Assembly (NCBI GenBank): GCA_015179025.1
Contig: WHUX01000137.1
Span: 62,001 to 126,000 of the forward strand
Length of the DNA stretch: 64,000 nt
Source: Terfezia claveryi
Lineage: Eukaryota; Ascomycota; Pezizomycetes; Pezizales; Pezizaceae
Reading direction: 5' to 3'
The position numbers and the translations under genes are program-made. How positions within the stretch are numbered: position 1 is the first letter of the stretch; each line of letters begins with the position of its first letter. This document shows, in pieces, positions 20,374 to 31,556 of the stretch. The notes under the pieces were generated by a model, which made no database searches, had not been told where the DNA came from, and saw only the letters and a list, made by a program, of their open reading frames with translations.

Positions 20374-21729
20374 CTAGGCTAGATCTAGTTTTGAGAAGAA
20401 GGTCTCTACCAGATCGATCGTGTGTTCCCCCTCCCCATCCTTGACTGTCCTGAGCCACCTGCCTTTCCCGTCCATCTCTTCCCAGGTGCTCCATCTTCTG
20501 CCTAACTCCTCTCCGTGGGTGCACACCAGGGCCACATGTGTGCCCGTCTCCTCGTGCCTTCCACACCCCCGGCATGTGGGGTCGATCGAGTCATCCAACC
20601 TCGCCCGCCAGGACTGAAGGTTACCCTTCCTCGTCCTGCAGTGGGTGAAGTTGACCCTTGCCTTCCTTTCCCATCTAACCACCCTTCCTCGCCCCGTCCC
20701 GGCCACCCTCCTCTCTTCTGCCCTTTTCCTTCTCCATTCCTGCTTGAGCCCCCCTTCCGTGATTAGGGGTTGCTCCGGAAATTCGACCTCAACCCCCTCC
20801 TTTGCCAAAGAGTCAGCCAGCTCATTGCCTTCAATTCCGACATGAGCCTTGACCCAACCTAGCCTGACTGCTCCTTGGCCTACCGCCCTCTGCCTCCGCA
20901 GTACTAGCTTGCCGACCTCCCTCAGGTCAGCCGTTCTGGCCTTACCTGCTCTGCCTGCCTTCTGAATGGCTGCTAGAGCGGCCTGTGAGTCTGACATAAT
21001 TAGGAGTCTCCAATCCTCGTCAGCCTCCTCTAAGGCCTTCTTGATGCCCATGACCTCTCCATCCCAAACTGTTACCAGGCGGCCAATGCCTATCTTCCCC
21101 TTTACCCTACCCCCCGAAGAGCACCAACCCCCTCCTACTCGTCCTTGCTCACTCATGCTGCCATCTGTATAAATCGCAACAGAGTCCTCCTTTACTGCTT
21201 CTATCCTCTGCTGCCATTCTTCTGGCTTGGATTCCCTGGACAGGCCAAAGTTTACCAAGGGAACCTGGAACCTGTCCATCTCTCCTCCAATACTCAGTGC
21301 CTCATTTCCTTCTTCTTTTAGCACCTCTGCTTTACTCCAGATGGCTGACATCACCGAGGTGAACCCGTCCGCCAGCAGGAAGGGTTCCCCGAAGTAATCC
21401 CAGGGCCTGCCTTCCTCAATGTTCCTCCCCTCAGGACCTTCTTCTAACCACAAGTCCCCCAGGGCCTTGGGGTCACGCATCATTTTCCCCATGAGCCTGG
21501 CCTGGGCTGCATCCAAAGCCATCCTGGGGGACTCAACCCCCGCGATTTGGCTCACCAACTCTCTGCGGGTGCCGTTAGTTGCACTTATGCATTTCTTAAG
21601 AGCCTGGTACTGGAGTTTCTCGAACTCCTCTTCCCAGTCTCTCTGGCCTCTCCAGCCCAGCTCCGCCCCCCATAGAGCCACTGCCCTAATCATGCCTGTG
21701 TATGCCGCTCTCCAACTGTTGGCACTCAT
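20374..21729 (-). pseudogene. LINE ORF2, 3' part: RT thumb, RNase H and zinc-knuckle-like end
   Basis: This 451-residue frame is intact within itself. The first part has MSANSWRAAYTGMIRAVALW, continuing the RT C-terminal region. RNase H spans about residues 185-320: SVAIYTDGSMSEQG, the E of WDGEVMGIKKAL, LIMSDSQAALAAI and GWVKAHVGIEGNELADSLAK supply the expected acidic and histidine positions. RNase H removes RNA from the cDNA hybrid during target-primed reverse transcription. A Cys/His motif (CRGCGRHEETGTHVALVC) lies near residue 390. It is separated from the upstream RT by a TAG (21733) and is therefore part of a broken ORF2. Confidence 0.85.
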
Positions 21730-21732
21730 GCC

Positions 21733-22588
21733 CTAGTTGGAGTTGCCTAGCCCCCCAAGCGCCCCCAACATCTTCCTTGCCTTAGCTATCCTGCTTTTCC
21801 AGTGTTCTCTGAATGTCAGGCTCTCATCCATGATAATGCCGATCCATTTCACCCACTTAACATCCTTGCTTCTTCTCCTCCTCTTTTTTCTCAGGATCAT
21901 TGATTCATGCTTTAAATCTTCTAGTGGTAGGTGGTACTCTGCTGCTATCCTGTGCACCACCTCATTTGCCTTCGCCAGGACCTGCCCCATGTCCGTTTGT
22001 CCTGCCACCTCTGCATCCCAGATACACACATTAAGGTGCAGGTCATCGACGTACGAGGGCAGTTCATTGTCGAAGGGTGCCCCTATCTCAATTTCTTCCT
22101 CCATCCTCCAAATGATAGGGGCCATCCAAATCAAAAAGATGATTGGTGATAGGGGTGACCCCTAGGGGGCCCCTAGGTTCGTCCTGCCCCTGCCTCTAAC
22201 CACTCCATCCCACGCTAGCTCGAAAGTCCTGGCTCTGAAGAAGTCCCTAACCTAGGGGATCCACTTCCTCCCCTCCTCCGACGTCTCCAGCTCGCGAATA
22301 ACATCCTCCTCCCTAATATTCTGAAAACCCCCCTTGACGTCCCAGAAGGCCCAGCCCACTGCCCCATTTCTCGCCATGCATCTCTGGGCCCTCGTTACTG
22401 TCCTGAGAGCTGCTTCCACCGTTGACCTGCCTTTGACTGACCCAAACTGATGCCTGTGTAGGAGGCCGGAATGCTGTAGTCTCTCGGCCACTACTTTCTT
22501 ACCCAGCTTCCCTATGCAGTTGATCAAGTTGATTGGTCTCCACCCCTTGGTTTTTCCATGATCCTTACCTGGTTTCGGGATTATCACT
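21733..22588 (-). pseudogene. LINE ORF2, RT core (downstream of Copia 1)
   Basis: Conserved RT blocks are readable: IIPKPGKDHGK, RPINLINCIGKLGKKVVAE, HQFGSVKGRSTVEAAL, the block NLGAP-stop-GSPLSPIIF, and the catalytic YVDDLHL. The stop in GAPQGSPLSP replaces the usual glutamine (CAG to TAG), and another TAG lies near 22252. The catalytic aspartates are present. The first residues continue directly from the other side of the Copia insertion, where the frame ends VEWQFSKVV. Confidence 0.85.
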
Positions 22589-23116
22589 TGTTAGTGATTG
22601 AATGCCGTACATTCATTCATTCCGCCCATGCCTTGCTATTCCACACGCAGCGACCTTCGGCCTGCAGATCTTATGGCAAGCAACGGCCTTCTCAGGCATT
22701 ACATGCTTTGGCCTTCACAGGCATTGCGTGCTCTGGCCTGCAGATCTTATGGCAAGCAACGGCCTTCTCAGGTATTGCGTGCTTCGGCCTTCACAGGCAT
22801 TGCGTGCTCTGGCCTGCAGATCATATGGCAAGCATCGGCCTTCACAGGCATTACGTGCTTCGGCCTTCACAGGCATTGCGTACTACTCATATGTCCTTCT
22901 TCTTCTTCACTTTCTTATGTATGTTCATTCATGTATATATATCTCGTTCATTTCCTGTTGGATAGATGAGAAGAATTACATCACAATGCATCTCTTCACT
23001 GCAATACAGCTCTCACTTCTTCATATCTCTACGTGACAATCTCACTTCGCTCATTCGTATTATCCTTCAGTGACATTTGGATCTCACTGCTGCACTTCCC
23101 TCCTTTATCTCTTAAA
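22589..23116 (+). repeat. 5' LTR of Copia element 1
   Basis: It begins TGTTAGTGATTGAATGCCGT and ends TTTATCTCTTAAA. The middle contains tandem ~25-bp units of the form GGCCTTCACAGGCATTGCGT, separated by GGCCTGCAGATCTTATGGCA-like units. These produce three long but meaningless overlapping open frames. Promoter position is unknown; ATGTATATATATCTCG near 22932 is a TATA candidate. Confidence 0.85.
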
Positions 23117-24816
23117 GGTTCTGAGCCCTCTACGCTTTGACTCTCTATGAATAAGCACAACATGTCTTCCGAAGCAGGACTATCAAGGCAACCACGAACC
23201 CGTTCGAGAGTTCACCAAAATCAGCCTGATAGCGGAGAAGAAATCCTCGAAACCATTGTACTCTCGCAACCACAACCTCTAGCTATTCCACAACCACAAC
23301 CTCTAGCTCCTGAAGCTACACCACCCCAAGTCCAACCGGCTTTAGCGCTTGCTGCACAAGCACCGCAAGCGGCAGTACCTATTCCTATCCATCGGGACTT
23401 CAGGTCTAGTATTAAGCTAGAAAAGCTAGCAATTCTTGAAGGCGCAAAGAACTATGATCTTTGGTCACAACAGATGCTGATGATCTTTGACGCTCTAGAA
23501 GCTACACAAGTAGTTGTCAACGGCTATATTCCTCCACTCACAGCAACAGCTGCTGAAATAATACATCATAAGTATATAGAGACAGAATCTCTTCTGCTCC
23601 TTATTCAAGTTGTTTCGCAAAAATCATACTGCAGATTGGTAGGCATAGGTCTGCAAATAAGATCTGGCATTATCTCCGCAAAACATACTACAAAGATACC
23701 CCGCTGTCCTTTGTACATGAGATTCATGCCTTTAATTCGCTTGCTTCCACACTTGATACCTCGCAATCAATTTCTCAGTTCATTGACACTTTTGAGATTC
23801 GATGGATGCGGCTGTACCAATTGACCTCGAATGCACGTCCTGGCAGCTTCAAGGCTGTGTATAGGATTTTGCTAGAACTTGAAGAAGCTAAGCGCGAATA
23901 CCTCCTCGCTTCCTTAGTCACTTACTACCCCAATGTGGTAGATAACCTGACTACTAAGGAAAATCTCTCGTATGATGATTTGAAGGAGAGGCTAGTAGGT
24001 CTAGCGATCAATAACCAACTCTCTAGCTACAATGGCGGAAACTAGACCAACACGGCATTACTAGCCAACGGTCGCCCGAATAAGCTAGAAGGAAGAAATT
24101 TGCGCAATCCCAGCAACAAGCCACAAAATCTCAATCTCAGCAAGCTTCACAAGCTTCGCAAGCCTCTGCAGATCCAGGCACTCGGTCTTGTACCTACTGC
24201 AAACGACACGGACATTGATTCAAAGGTCATGTCTGGCAAGATTGCCGGAAGCTAAAACATGACCAAGCTAGTAAGAAACAAATAGCACAGCCCCAAACTG
24301 CTGTTGCTCAAGTTGCGCAAGCCTCCGTTTCTGAAGCTTAAGTTGCACAAGCGTCCATTTCTCAAGCGCTTGTCTCCCAACAACTCGATCCCTCCGTTTT
24401 GTCTCTGAATCTATTCAGACCAACCCACAGGTTAGTACAATATACACCTGGAAACTAGACACATGTGCAACAGCTCACATGACATCTGATATAGGTCATT
24501 TCTACCACATCTACCCGCATCACGGAGTTGTGAAGGTTGGGGGTAACAACCTCCTTCCTGTCAAGGGGAAAGGCACTGTGATAATACATACCTCTCTACC
24601 CAACAACACAATCAACCGTCTGTTCTTAAAGGATGTGTTATATGTGCCTACTCTAAGTCATAGTCTGTTTGCCTGAGATGTCGTTAAGTTTAAGGTTGTT
24701 ATAGTCACTAGGGATAATGTTATTCATATGTTCAATAAAAGTGATCTTCAGACTCCGATCTTAATTGCAGACATTAGGGACAAGCTTCCCTGGTTGCGAG
24801 AAACTATGAATTCACA

Positions 24817-25080
24817 ACTCATATAAGCTCTATGAGCAGCTCTAATGCTCATATCGGCCTTATGAGCTCTTCGCTTACTTCGCAACCTCATATAAGCCCT
24901 ATGAGCTCTAATGCTCATACCGGCCTTATGAGCTCTTCGCTTACTTCGCAACCTCATATAAGCCCTATGAGCTCTAATGCGCATACCGGCCTTATGAGCT
25001 CTTCACTTACTTCGCAACCTCATATAAGCTCTGTAAGCAGCTCTAATGCTCATACCGACCTTATGAGCTCTTCTTCATAT
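24817..25080 (+). repeat. 66-bp in-frame tandem repeat in Copia 1 pol
   Basis: About four copies of a 22-codon unit containing SSNAHTGLMSSSLTSQPHIS lie between the protease and integrase regions. The same expansion is present in Copia 2 at 45139-45408, so it predates the two insertions. Unit ends include a 3-bp (one-serine) length variant. Confidence 0.85.
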
Positions 25081-25944
25081 ATTCATTGGCATAATGCATT
25101 TGGGCATGCAGCCAATATATACCCAGCTGCATATGCTGACGGGGGCTCTTACCTAAGGCACCCACCAACTTCGCATTAATGCGTGTATTATGTCAAAATC
25201 AACTAATAATACCCCATTTGCTCTTTCTCATGCTCGCTCTACTAGGGCATTTGAACTCATACATAGCAATCTAAGTGGCAAGCAGCCTATCGCATCTTAT
25301 GGTAACTCTCTCTATTAATCACGTTTATAGACGATTTTACCCGCATGGCATGGATGCACTATCTAATAGCCAAATCGATGCAAACCAAGTGATTATTGAT
25401 TTTATCACCTTTATCCAAAGGTAGTTCAATACCACTATTCTGGCTGTTTTAACTGATAACGGTGGAGAATATATCAAGGTTGATACTTACTTCAAACAAC
25501 AAGGCATACGCCATATAAGGACACCACCTTATTCTCATGAATCGAATGGTGTTGCGGAATGCTTTAACCGCACAATACAGACAATGGTCAGAGGCATGCT
25601 CACCAATATCTCAGATAAGAGGTTGTGGGCAGAAGCATGCTCAACCGCTGTTTATTTGAAGAATCGCCTTCCACATTCACATCTCCAAGGGATAACACCC
25701 TATGAAGCCCTGTATAAGCAAAACCATCAATTAGTCATTTACACCCTTTTGGACAGCACTGCTTTGCTCACATCTACGAGGAAAATAGACCAAGTGGCAG
25801 CAAGCTTCTCCCACGGGCAGAAAGTGCGATAATTGTTAGCTATATGGACAGTACCTCTATATATAGGATACAGCTTAATAATAAGCACATTAAGACAATC
25901 AGAGCAGCTCTTTGCTCCTTCCTCAAGAAAGCACGAGCTCACAA

Positions 25945-26317
25945 CAAGCTTACCAGCGAGCTTACCAGCAAGCAATCAAGCAAGCTTACCAGCGAGCAAT
26001 CAAGCAAGCTTACCAACGAACTTACCTGCAAGCAATCAAGCAAGCTTACCAGTGAGCTTACCAGCAAGCAATCAATCAAGCTTACCAGCGAGCTTACCAG
26101 CAAGCAATCAAGCAAGCTTATAAGCGAGCAATCAAGCAAGCTTACCGCGAGCTTACCAGCAAGCAATCAAGCAAGCTTACCAACGAGCTTACCAGCAAGC
26201 AATCAAGCAAGCTTACTAGCGAGCTTACCAGCAAGCAATCAAGCAAGCTTACCAGCGAGCTTACCAGCAAGCAATCAAGCAAGCTTACCAGCAAGCAATC
26301 AACCAAGCTTACCAAGC
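25945..26317 (+). repeat. In-frame SLPASNQA tandem repeat in Copia 1 pol
   Basis: Units of 12 and 24 bp based on AGCTTACCAGCAAGC and AATCAAGCA encode runs of SLPASNQASLPA in the linker between integrase and reverse transcriptase. Copia 2 has the same kind of array at 46262-46646 with different unit order and number. Confidence 0.85.
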
Positions 26318-28148
26318 TTGAGGTATGACCTTAGGCCACGGAAAAAGGCTAAAATTGCTGTTGTTGCTGAAAACTTGCCAATCGACGCTGAAGCTCGAAC
26401 AAGCGACCCTACCCAGCTACCCAAGGCAATCCCATATGAGCTAGCCTTGCTTGCCGCCAACATTACCAATGAACCCAGAACTTACTTACAAGCTTCTAAA
26501 GGGCCCGATGCCCCTAAAGGGTATGCGGCAATGCAAGCAGAGCTGCAAGCTTTAGCTGACCAGAACGTCTGGGACGTTTTGCCTAAACCCTCTAACCGCA
26601 ATATTGTTGGTTCTAAATGGGTATACAAAATAAAGCGCGATGCTGCTGGCAATATCAGCCGGTATAAAGCAAGGTTGGTAGCACAAGGGTATTCTCAGCA
26701 ACCCGGTACGGATTTTGATGAGGTTTTCACTCCAGTCGTCAGATATGACTCACTGCGCTTGCTCATTGCCCTAGTAATATGCTCAAACTGGCCAAAACCA
26801 GACTAGCTTGATATCAAGGGCGCATTCCTATATGGCTATCTTAATGAAGAAGTCTATATGCGTCTTCCTCCTGGTTTCTTCGAACATTAGCTGGACTCAT
26901 GTGCTCTATTAAAACGATCTATATATGGACTAAAACAAAGTCCAAGGCAGTGGTATGCTAGGCTGACTGGCTTCCTCATACCGCTGGGCTATAAAGCAAC
27001 CAACTTTGACCCTTGCGTCTTAGTACATACCAGTCATAATATCATTATCGCAATCTATGTTGATGATATTACTATATTTGGATCCAGTCCACTTAGACAG
27101 GAGCTAAAGAATCGCTAAAGAGAGAATTCGATCTCAGCGATACGGGCCCTCTAAACTGGTTGCTTGGGATTCAAATAGAATGGCAACATCAAGATTCGGT
27201 GACCTTGTCCCAACACACATATATAGACCAATTACTGGCGAAATTTGGGATGGACTCTTGCAACCCGGTTGTTCTTCCTCTCAATCCTCACTACAAGCTG
27301 GTAAAGGCTGATGAAGGAGACAATGATCTTGCTGATGTCTCCCTATACCAGCAAATTATAGGCTCTCTAATGTACCTTGTGATTGGCACACGACTTGATT
27401 TGGCATATACGGTCTCGGCACTCTCTTAATTCTTTTCGAAACCGACAACAGCTCATATGGGGGCACTCAAGCAAGTCTTGCGATACCTCAAAGGCACTCG
27501 CAACCTTAAGCTTTCATATACCCCAAACCCTATTCATTTAGCTGGCTTCTCAGATGCAGATTATGCAGGTGATTGATCCGACCGAAAATCTACCACGGGC
27601 TACATCTTCCAGATAGCAACTAATACCATTTGCTGGCGGGCTATTAAACAGCGCTGTGTCGCTACTTCCACAGTCGAAGCCGAATACATTGCTCTCTCAA
27701 CAACCGCCAAGCACCATGTGTGGCTACAGTTCGCTCTGAATAAGCTCAGAATTACTGCCCCAGCTGCTCTAAGCGCTGATAACGATGGCTCTATTGATCT
27801 GACATCTAATCCTCGAATCAGTGATAAGAGCAAACACATCGAAGTGGCTTATCATCATGTGCGAGACCTTGTTGAGTCCGGGAAACTCACGGTCCTATAC
27901 GTTCCTAGCCATGATAATTTAGCTGACTTATGCACTAAACCATTTCCCCAGCCACGACTCTCTCTGCTAAGAGATCTCGTCCTAGGCAAGTCATAAAAAC
28001 AATCAAATTCAACACTCTTTTCCCTATACATCTTTTTTTCCATATCCATGGTTTTTTTTTATAGGTTTTTTAATGAGGTTGACTTGATTGCGTACATTTA
28101 GGAAGATAGCAGGGGCTTGAGTCTAGCAAGTATGAGCTGAGGAGGGGT

Positions 28149-28676
28149 GTTAGTAATTGAATGCCGTACATTCATTCATTCCACCCATGCCTTGCTATTC
28201 CACACGCAGCGACCTTCGGCCTGCAGATCTTATGGCAAGCAACGGCCTTCTCAGGCATTGTGTGCTTCGGCCTTCACAGGCATTGCGTGCTCTGGCCTGC
28301 AGATCTTATGGCAAGCAACGGCCTTCTCAGACATTGCGTGCTTCGGCCTTCACAGGCATTGCGTGCTCTGGCCTGCAGATCATATGGCAAGCATCGGCCT
28401 TCACAGGCATTACGTGCTTCGGCCTTCACAGGCATTGCGTGCTACTCATATGTCCTTCTTCTTCTTCACTTTCTTATGTACGTTCATTCATGTATATATA
28501 TCTCGTTTATTTCCTGTTGGATAGATGAGAAGAATCACATCACAACGCATCTCTTCACTGCAATACAGCTCTCACTTCTTCATATCTCTACATGACAATC
28601 TCACTTCGCTCATTCGTATTATCCTTCAGTGGACATTTGGATCTCACTGCTGCACTTCCCTCCTTTATCTCTTAAA
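28149..28676 (+). repeat. 3' LTR of Copia element 1
   Basis: It starts TGTTAGTAATTG after the purine tract GAGGAGGGG and ends CTTAAA before the TCACT duplication. Differences from the 5' LTR include G/A and C/T changes and a 1-bp indel (CAGTGGACATT against CAGTGACATT). Confidence 0.85.
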
Positions 28677-28681
28677 TCACT

Positions 28682-30128
28682 ACCTTACTAAACTGCCATT
28701 CTACTGGAATCACCCCCCTACCTAGCTTTTCCACGACCTCTCTCATTAGATCTCCGCCCAAGGTCGTAGAAAGGATTGTTTTAATGAATTTGTAGCTGAT
28801 GCCATCTGGTCCCGGAGCTGAACTATTGCACGTTCCACTTAGAGCCTTTCTCACCTCCTTCTCCAGGTCTTCCTGAAGCCGAGGTCCAACCTCCTGGAGC
28901 TCGTCCTCCTCTTCCTGCCGGCCCTCCGCTCTCCACTTGAAGTGATCCTCAATCAAACTCTCCACTTTCTCTACCTCACTCGTGCACTTAACCCCTTGCT
29001 CATTTACCAGGTCACCCATTTCCCCCTTCAGGTGCCAGGGGTCTTTCGCCCATTTCACCACTTCCCAGGGGTCTTTTTCTCCATGTTCCTCACAGAACCG
29101 TTTCCAGCACTCTTTTTTCTTCTCCCTAATCATAGCTCTGAGCCTCTCTTTTTCTGCCTTCCATCTTTTTACTCGTCCCTCCTGAGTGAGTCCATCCCCC
29201 AAGCGCTCTCTCCTGCTCTTCCTTGTTGTATTTAGCTGGGTGGACAGCTCTTGATCCCACCACCTTTTGGACCTCTCCGTGATTGTTAAAATCTTGCTAT
29301 GGCGACTTCTCAGGCTTTTAAGCTTCTCGTAGGGGGTCCGCCCCTCCAGGCCTCTAACCCACCTTTCTTCTGCCTCTGGTCCGCCTTCTTGCAGGGCTGC
29401 CACCTCATCCTCTAGGCTTTTCCAGTCCACCGCTTCCTTTTCTATGCTCTACCTTGCCCCTCCCCACTCAATGTCTGCAAGGAGAGCCCAGTGATCCGAC
29501 AAGGTCTTCTCCCTCTTGACCCCCCCCACTACTTTTCCCCACTACTTAGGAAAAGGTCGATTCTGCTGCTCACAACCCTGCCCCTTCTCGTCCTTTCCCA
29601 CGTTGGACCACAATCCCCTTCTGCCACCATCAGACCTAAGCCCATGACCCATGCTGCCATAGTTCTTCCCCTGCTATCCTCCTCATTGGCCACATCCCAG
29701 TCATAGCTATGCACATTCCAATCACCCACCACTGCCACATTGCCTCCTCCTAACCCCATACTAACCTTTCCTAGCCATTCCTCCCATTTCTGCCCCTGCA
29801 ACTTCCCATTCGCATAGACCCCTCCTAGCTTTTTTCCGAAGACCTCAACCATAACTAAATTGTCCTCCTCCACTTCTACCTTGATATTCCCTGACAAGCT
29901 TCTCCTCCAGTATACGAAAACTCTTCTCCCTTTCTTTACTCTACTTCCCAGCTGAAAAGACGGATGGTTCTGGCTCCCTTTCCCATCTTTATTAACCCAA
30001 GCCTCCCCTACAAACGCTACATCTACCCCCTCCCCCTTACACTACTCCAGAAATGCGTGAGTATTTAGGTGACTACCCCCCACATTCTGGTACCCCACTC
30101 GGACAACTGTTAGTGGTGGCTAGGCCTC
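28682..30128 (-). pseudogene. LINE ORF2, endonuclease and RT N-terminus (upstream of Copia 1)
   Basis: ORF2 begins near 30128, overlapping the end of ORF1 in another frame (VVRVGYQNVGGSHLNTHAFL). AP-endonuclease features follow: VGEAWVN, AVVGDWNVHSYDWD, SRIDLFLSS and LSDHWALL. This nuclease nicks the target to start reverse transcription. After a linker with coiled-coil character, the RT N-terminus includes SAPGPDGISYKFIK. Lesions are TAG near 30052, TAG at 29529, a run of eight G with a frame change near 29523, and TAG near 29453. The copy is inactive. Confidence 0.85.
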
Positions 30129-31063
30129 ACTGTGCCAGTGGAGGCCGCCATCACTTTTCTGCTACCTATTAGCTCAAACCCTTCTTCATCAAACTCCTTC
30201 TTTCTCCTTCTTGCCCTGCCCTGATCCAAACTCCTACTGGTAGAGGTACAATCCCTTCTCATATGCCCCCACCCTTTGCAGTTATAACATTGTATTCCTC
30301 TTATCCCCAACTCGGCGCCTTGGTGCCGGGTATGTAGACCCAACCTAGAGCTAGGTGGAGCAACCTCTTTCCTTACTGCTCCTTGCACCGCCTTGCCTTG
30401 CTCAAACATCACCACTTTTCTCCTCTTCCCATCCCACATAATCCCTGTTTTAACTAGCCTCATAGCCTCAGTCGAGTCTGCTGCATCGAAGATAAAACCC
30501 GTGATCTTGGCTCCCCCCCAGGCCTTCGGCATCCTTTTCGCCCTCTTCATATCTTTGTTTTCTTCTCTTAGTTTCTCAGCTAAGCCTCTCCTTCCTCTGG
30601 CTAACATCATGGGTACTGCTGGGGCAATCATTCTGACTGCGGTGCCCTCCTCCACCCATACATTCAGAATCTCACCGCTGCGTCCGAAGGCTTGGACAAG
30701 CATTCTCCCCACTTCTTCAGCTACCTTCAGGGGGTCAACTTCCTGAGCTACCCTCCCCACTGACCAATAGGACTCATCCTCAAAGTCCCCCATTCCTGCT
30801 CTTGCTGTGACTGCCCATGCTGTACGGTCTAGGGTGACGCCAGTTGTCCTCAACAGCATGTTCACCTTGCCCACTGCCGTCTCCAACTCCGCCTTCCCTT
30901 TCGCATCGATCCCCTGCATGTGGCCCATAACTACCTCTACTGTCTTAAGTATTTCGCCGTTCACTACCTGCCTAGACCGACCTATCTTGGTTTCCAGAGG
31001 TTGCTTCGTCTCCCTCTCGATCCTTTCCTTCATAGCCTTAGCCTCCTTCATTTTGACCCCTAG
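30110..31063 (-). CDS. LINE ORF1, 3' part: gag-like protein with CCHC knuckle
   Basis: The frame of 313 residues contains a central region with VDPLKVAEEVGRMLVQAFG and ends with a CCHC zinc knuckle CYNCKGWGHMRRDC (C-X2-C-X4-H-X4-C) near residue 260. ORF1 proteins of Tad1-type LINEs bind the element RNA. The upstream part of ORF1 lies at 36915-38593; the reading frame passes through the 5-bp duplication CCTAG without a shift (ELG then VKMKEAKAM), so ORF1 was intact when the Gypsy element entered. Its stop (30110) overlaps the start of ORF2. Confidence 0.85.
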   Translation of the reverse strand, partial: LGVKMKEAKAMKERIERETKQPLETKIGRSRQVVNGEILKTVEVVMGHMQGIDAKGKAELETAVGKVNMLLRTTGVTLDRTAWAVTARAGMGDFEDESYWSVGRVAQEVDPLKVAEEVGRMLVQAFGRSGEILNVWVEEGTAVRMIAPAVPMMLARGRRGLAEKLREENKDMKRAKRMPKAWGGAKITGFIFDAADSTEAMRLVKTGIMWDGKRRKVVMFEQGKAVQGAVRKEVAPPSSRLGLHTRHQGAELGIRGIQCYNCKGWGHMRRDCTSTSRSLDQGRARRRKKEFDEEGFELIGSRKVMAASTGTVRPSHH

Positions 31064-31522
31064 TGTAACGGCGTAAGTCGATGGCTGTGGCTATAACTAA
31101 AGACGTGACTCCAAGGAGCGCACGAAGACGAAACTATAACCGTAGATTGAAGTATCAGGACAAAAGGCAGAGTCTGTATTACCAAGGTTATAATACAAGA
31201 CGTTGCGTAAGGAACAAGAACAAGAAACGACAACTACTGCTTCCTATATACACGATTGCCGTGGCCAAAGGAGTGGCGCCCGGCTAACTTGACGTCACCT
31301 GCGATCGCAGGTGATACTCCGCGATCCACCTCTCTAATCCCTTCTAGTATTAAGACACTCGCCTGGCAGCGCCAACTCAGCTGACACTCGAACAAGTCTG
31401 TTCGGGTGTCAAATACCACGCTGACACTCGAACAAGCCTGTTCGGGTGTCAAATACCACGCTGACACTCGAACAAGCCTGTTCGGGTGTCAAATACTTCG
31501 CAAGTAAATCAACGCCGTGACA
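31064..31522 (-). repeat. 3' LTR of the Gypsy element
   Basis: It carries three exact-spacing copies (31381-31500, period 40 bp) of the palindrome GACACTCGAACA...TGTTCGGGTGTC. In sense orientation these begin about 32 bp from the LTR start, so they lie in U3. Short open frames in it recur in the other LTR but have no other support. Confidence 0.9.
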
Positions 31523-31556
31523 ATATCCCCTCCTTATGGCCGAAGTCCCTTGAGGC

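Larger units (their letters stand above)
23147..27996 (+). pseudogene. Copia 1 gag-pol polyprotein, multiply broken
   Basis: The gag start (ATG 23147) has the Q/P/L-rich N-terminus and the segment KLAILEGAKNYDLWSQQMLM. A frameshift occurs near 23630. Then come the zinc knuckle (CTYCKRHGH), the protease DTCATAH, integrase (LTDNGGEY, ESNGVAE), RT with intact YVDD near 27060 and RNase H ending near 27996. Many stops are CAG/CAA to TAG/TAA or TGG to TGA changes (24043, 24338, 24675, 25423, 26803, 26888, 27427, 27574), and small deletions disrupt integrase near 25316 and 25373 and RT near 27108. Confidence 0.85.
22589..28676 (+). mobile_element. Copia element 1, 6.09 kb, inserted in LINE ORF2
   Basis: Two ~528-bp LTRs (22589-23116 and 28149-28676) flank gag-pol on the forward strand. 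TCACT occurs on both sides (22584-22588 and 28677-28681). LTRs start TGTTAG and end CTTAAA instead of CA; the purine tract GAGGAGGGG precedes the 3' LTR. The LTRs differ at about a dozen sites, nearly all transitions. The element is closely related to Copia element 2 at 42955-48948 but has more lesions. Confidence 0.9.

Noticed and set aside
22602..23036. Three overlapping 120-145-codon frames in the Copia LTRs (also at 28.15, 42.95 and 48.47 kb)
   Set aside because: They arise from tandem LTR units (GGCCTTCACAGGCATTGC), occur in all forward frames and have no protein-family features.
31081..31467. 68- and 77-codon frames in the Gypsy LTRs
   Set aside because: They are identical in both LTRs only because the LTRs are identical; no start context or family support, and they overlap the tandem palindromes.
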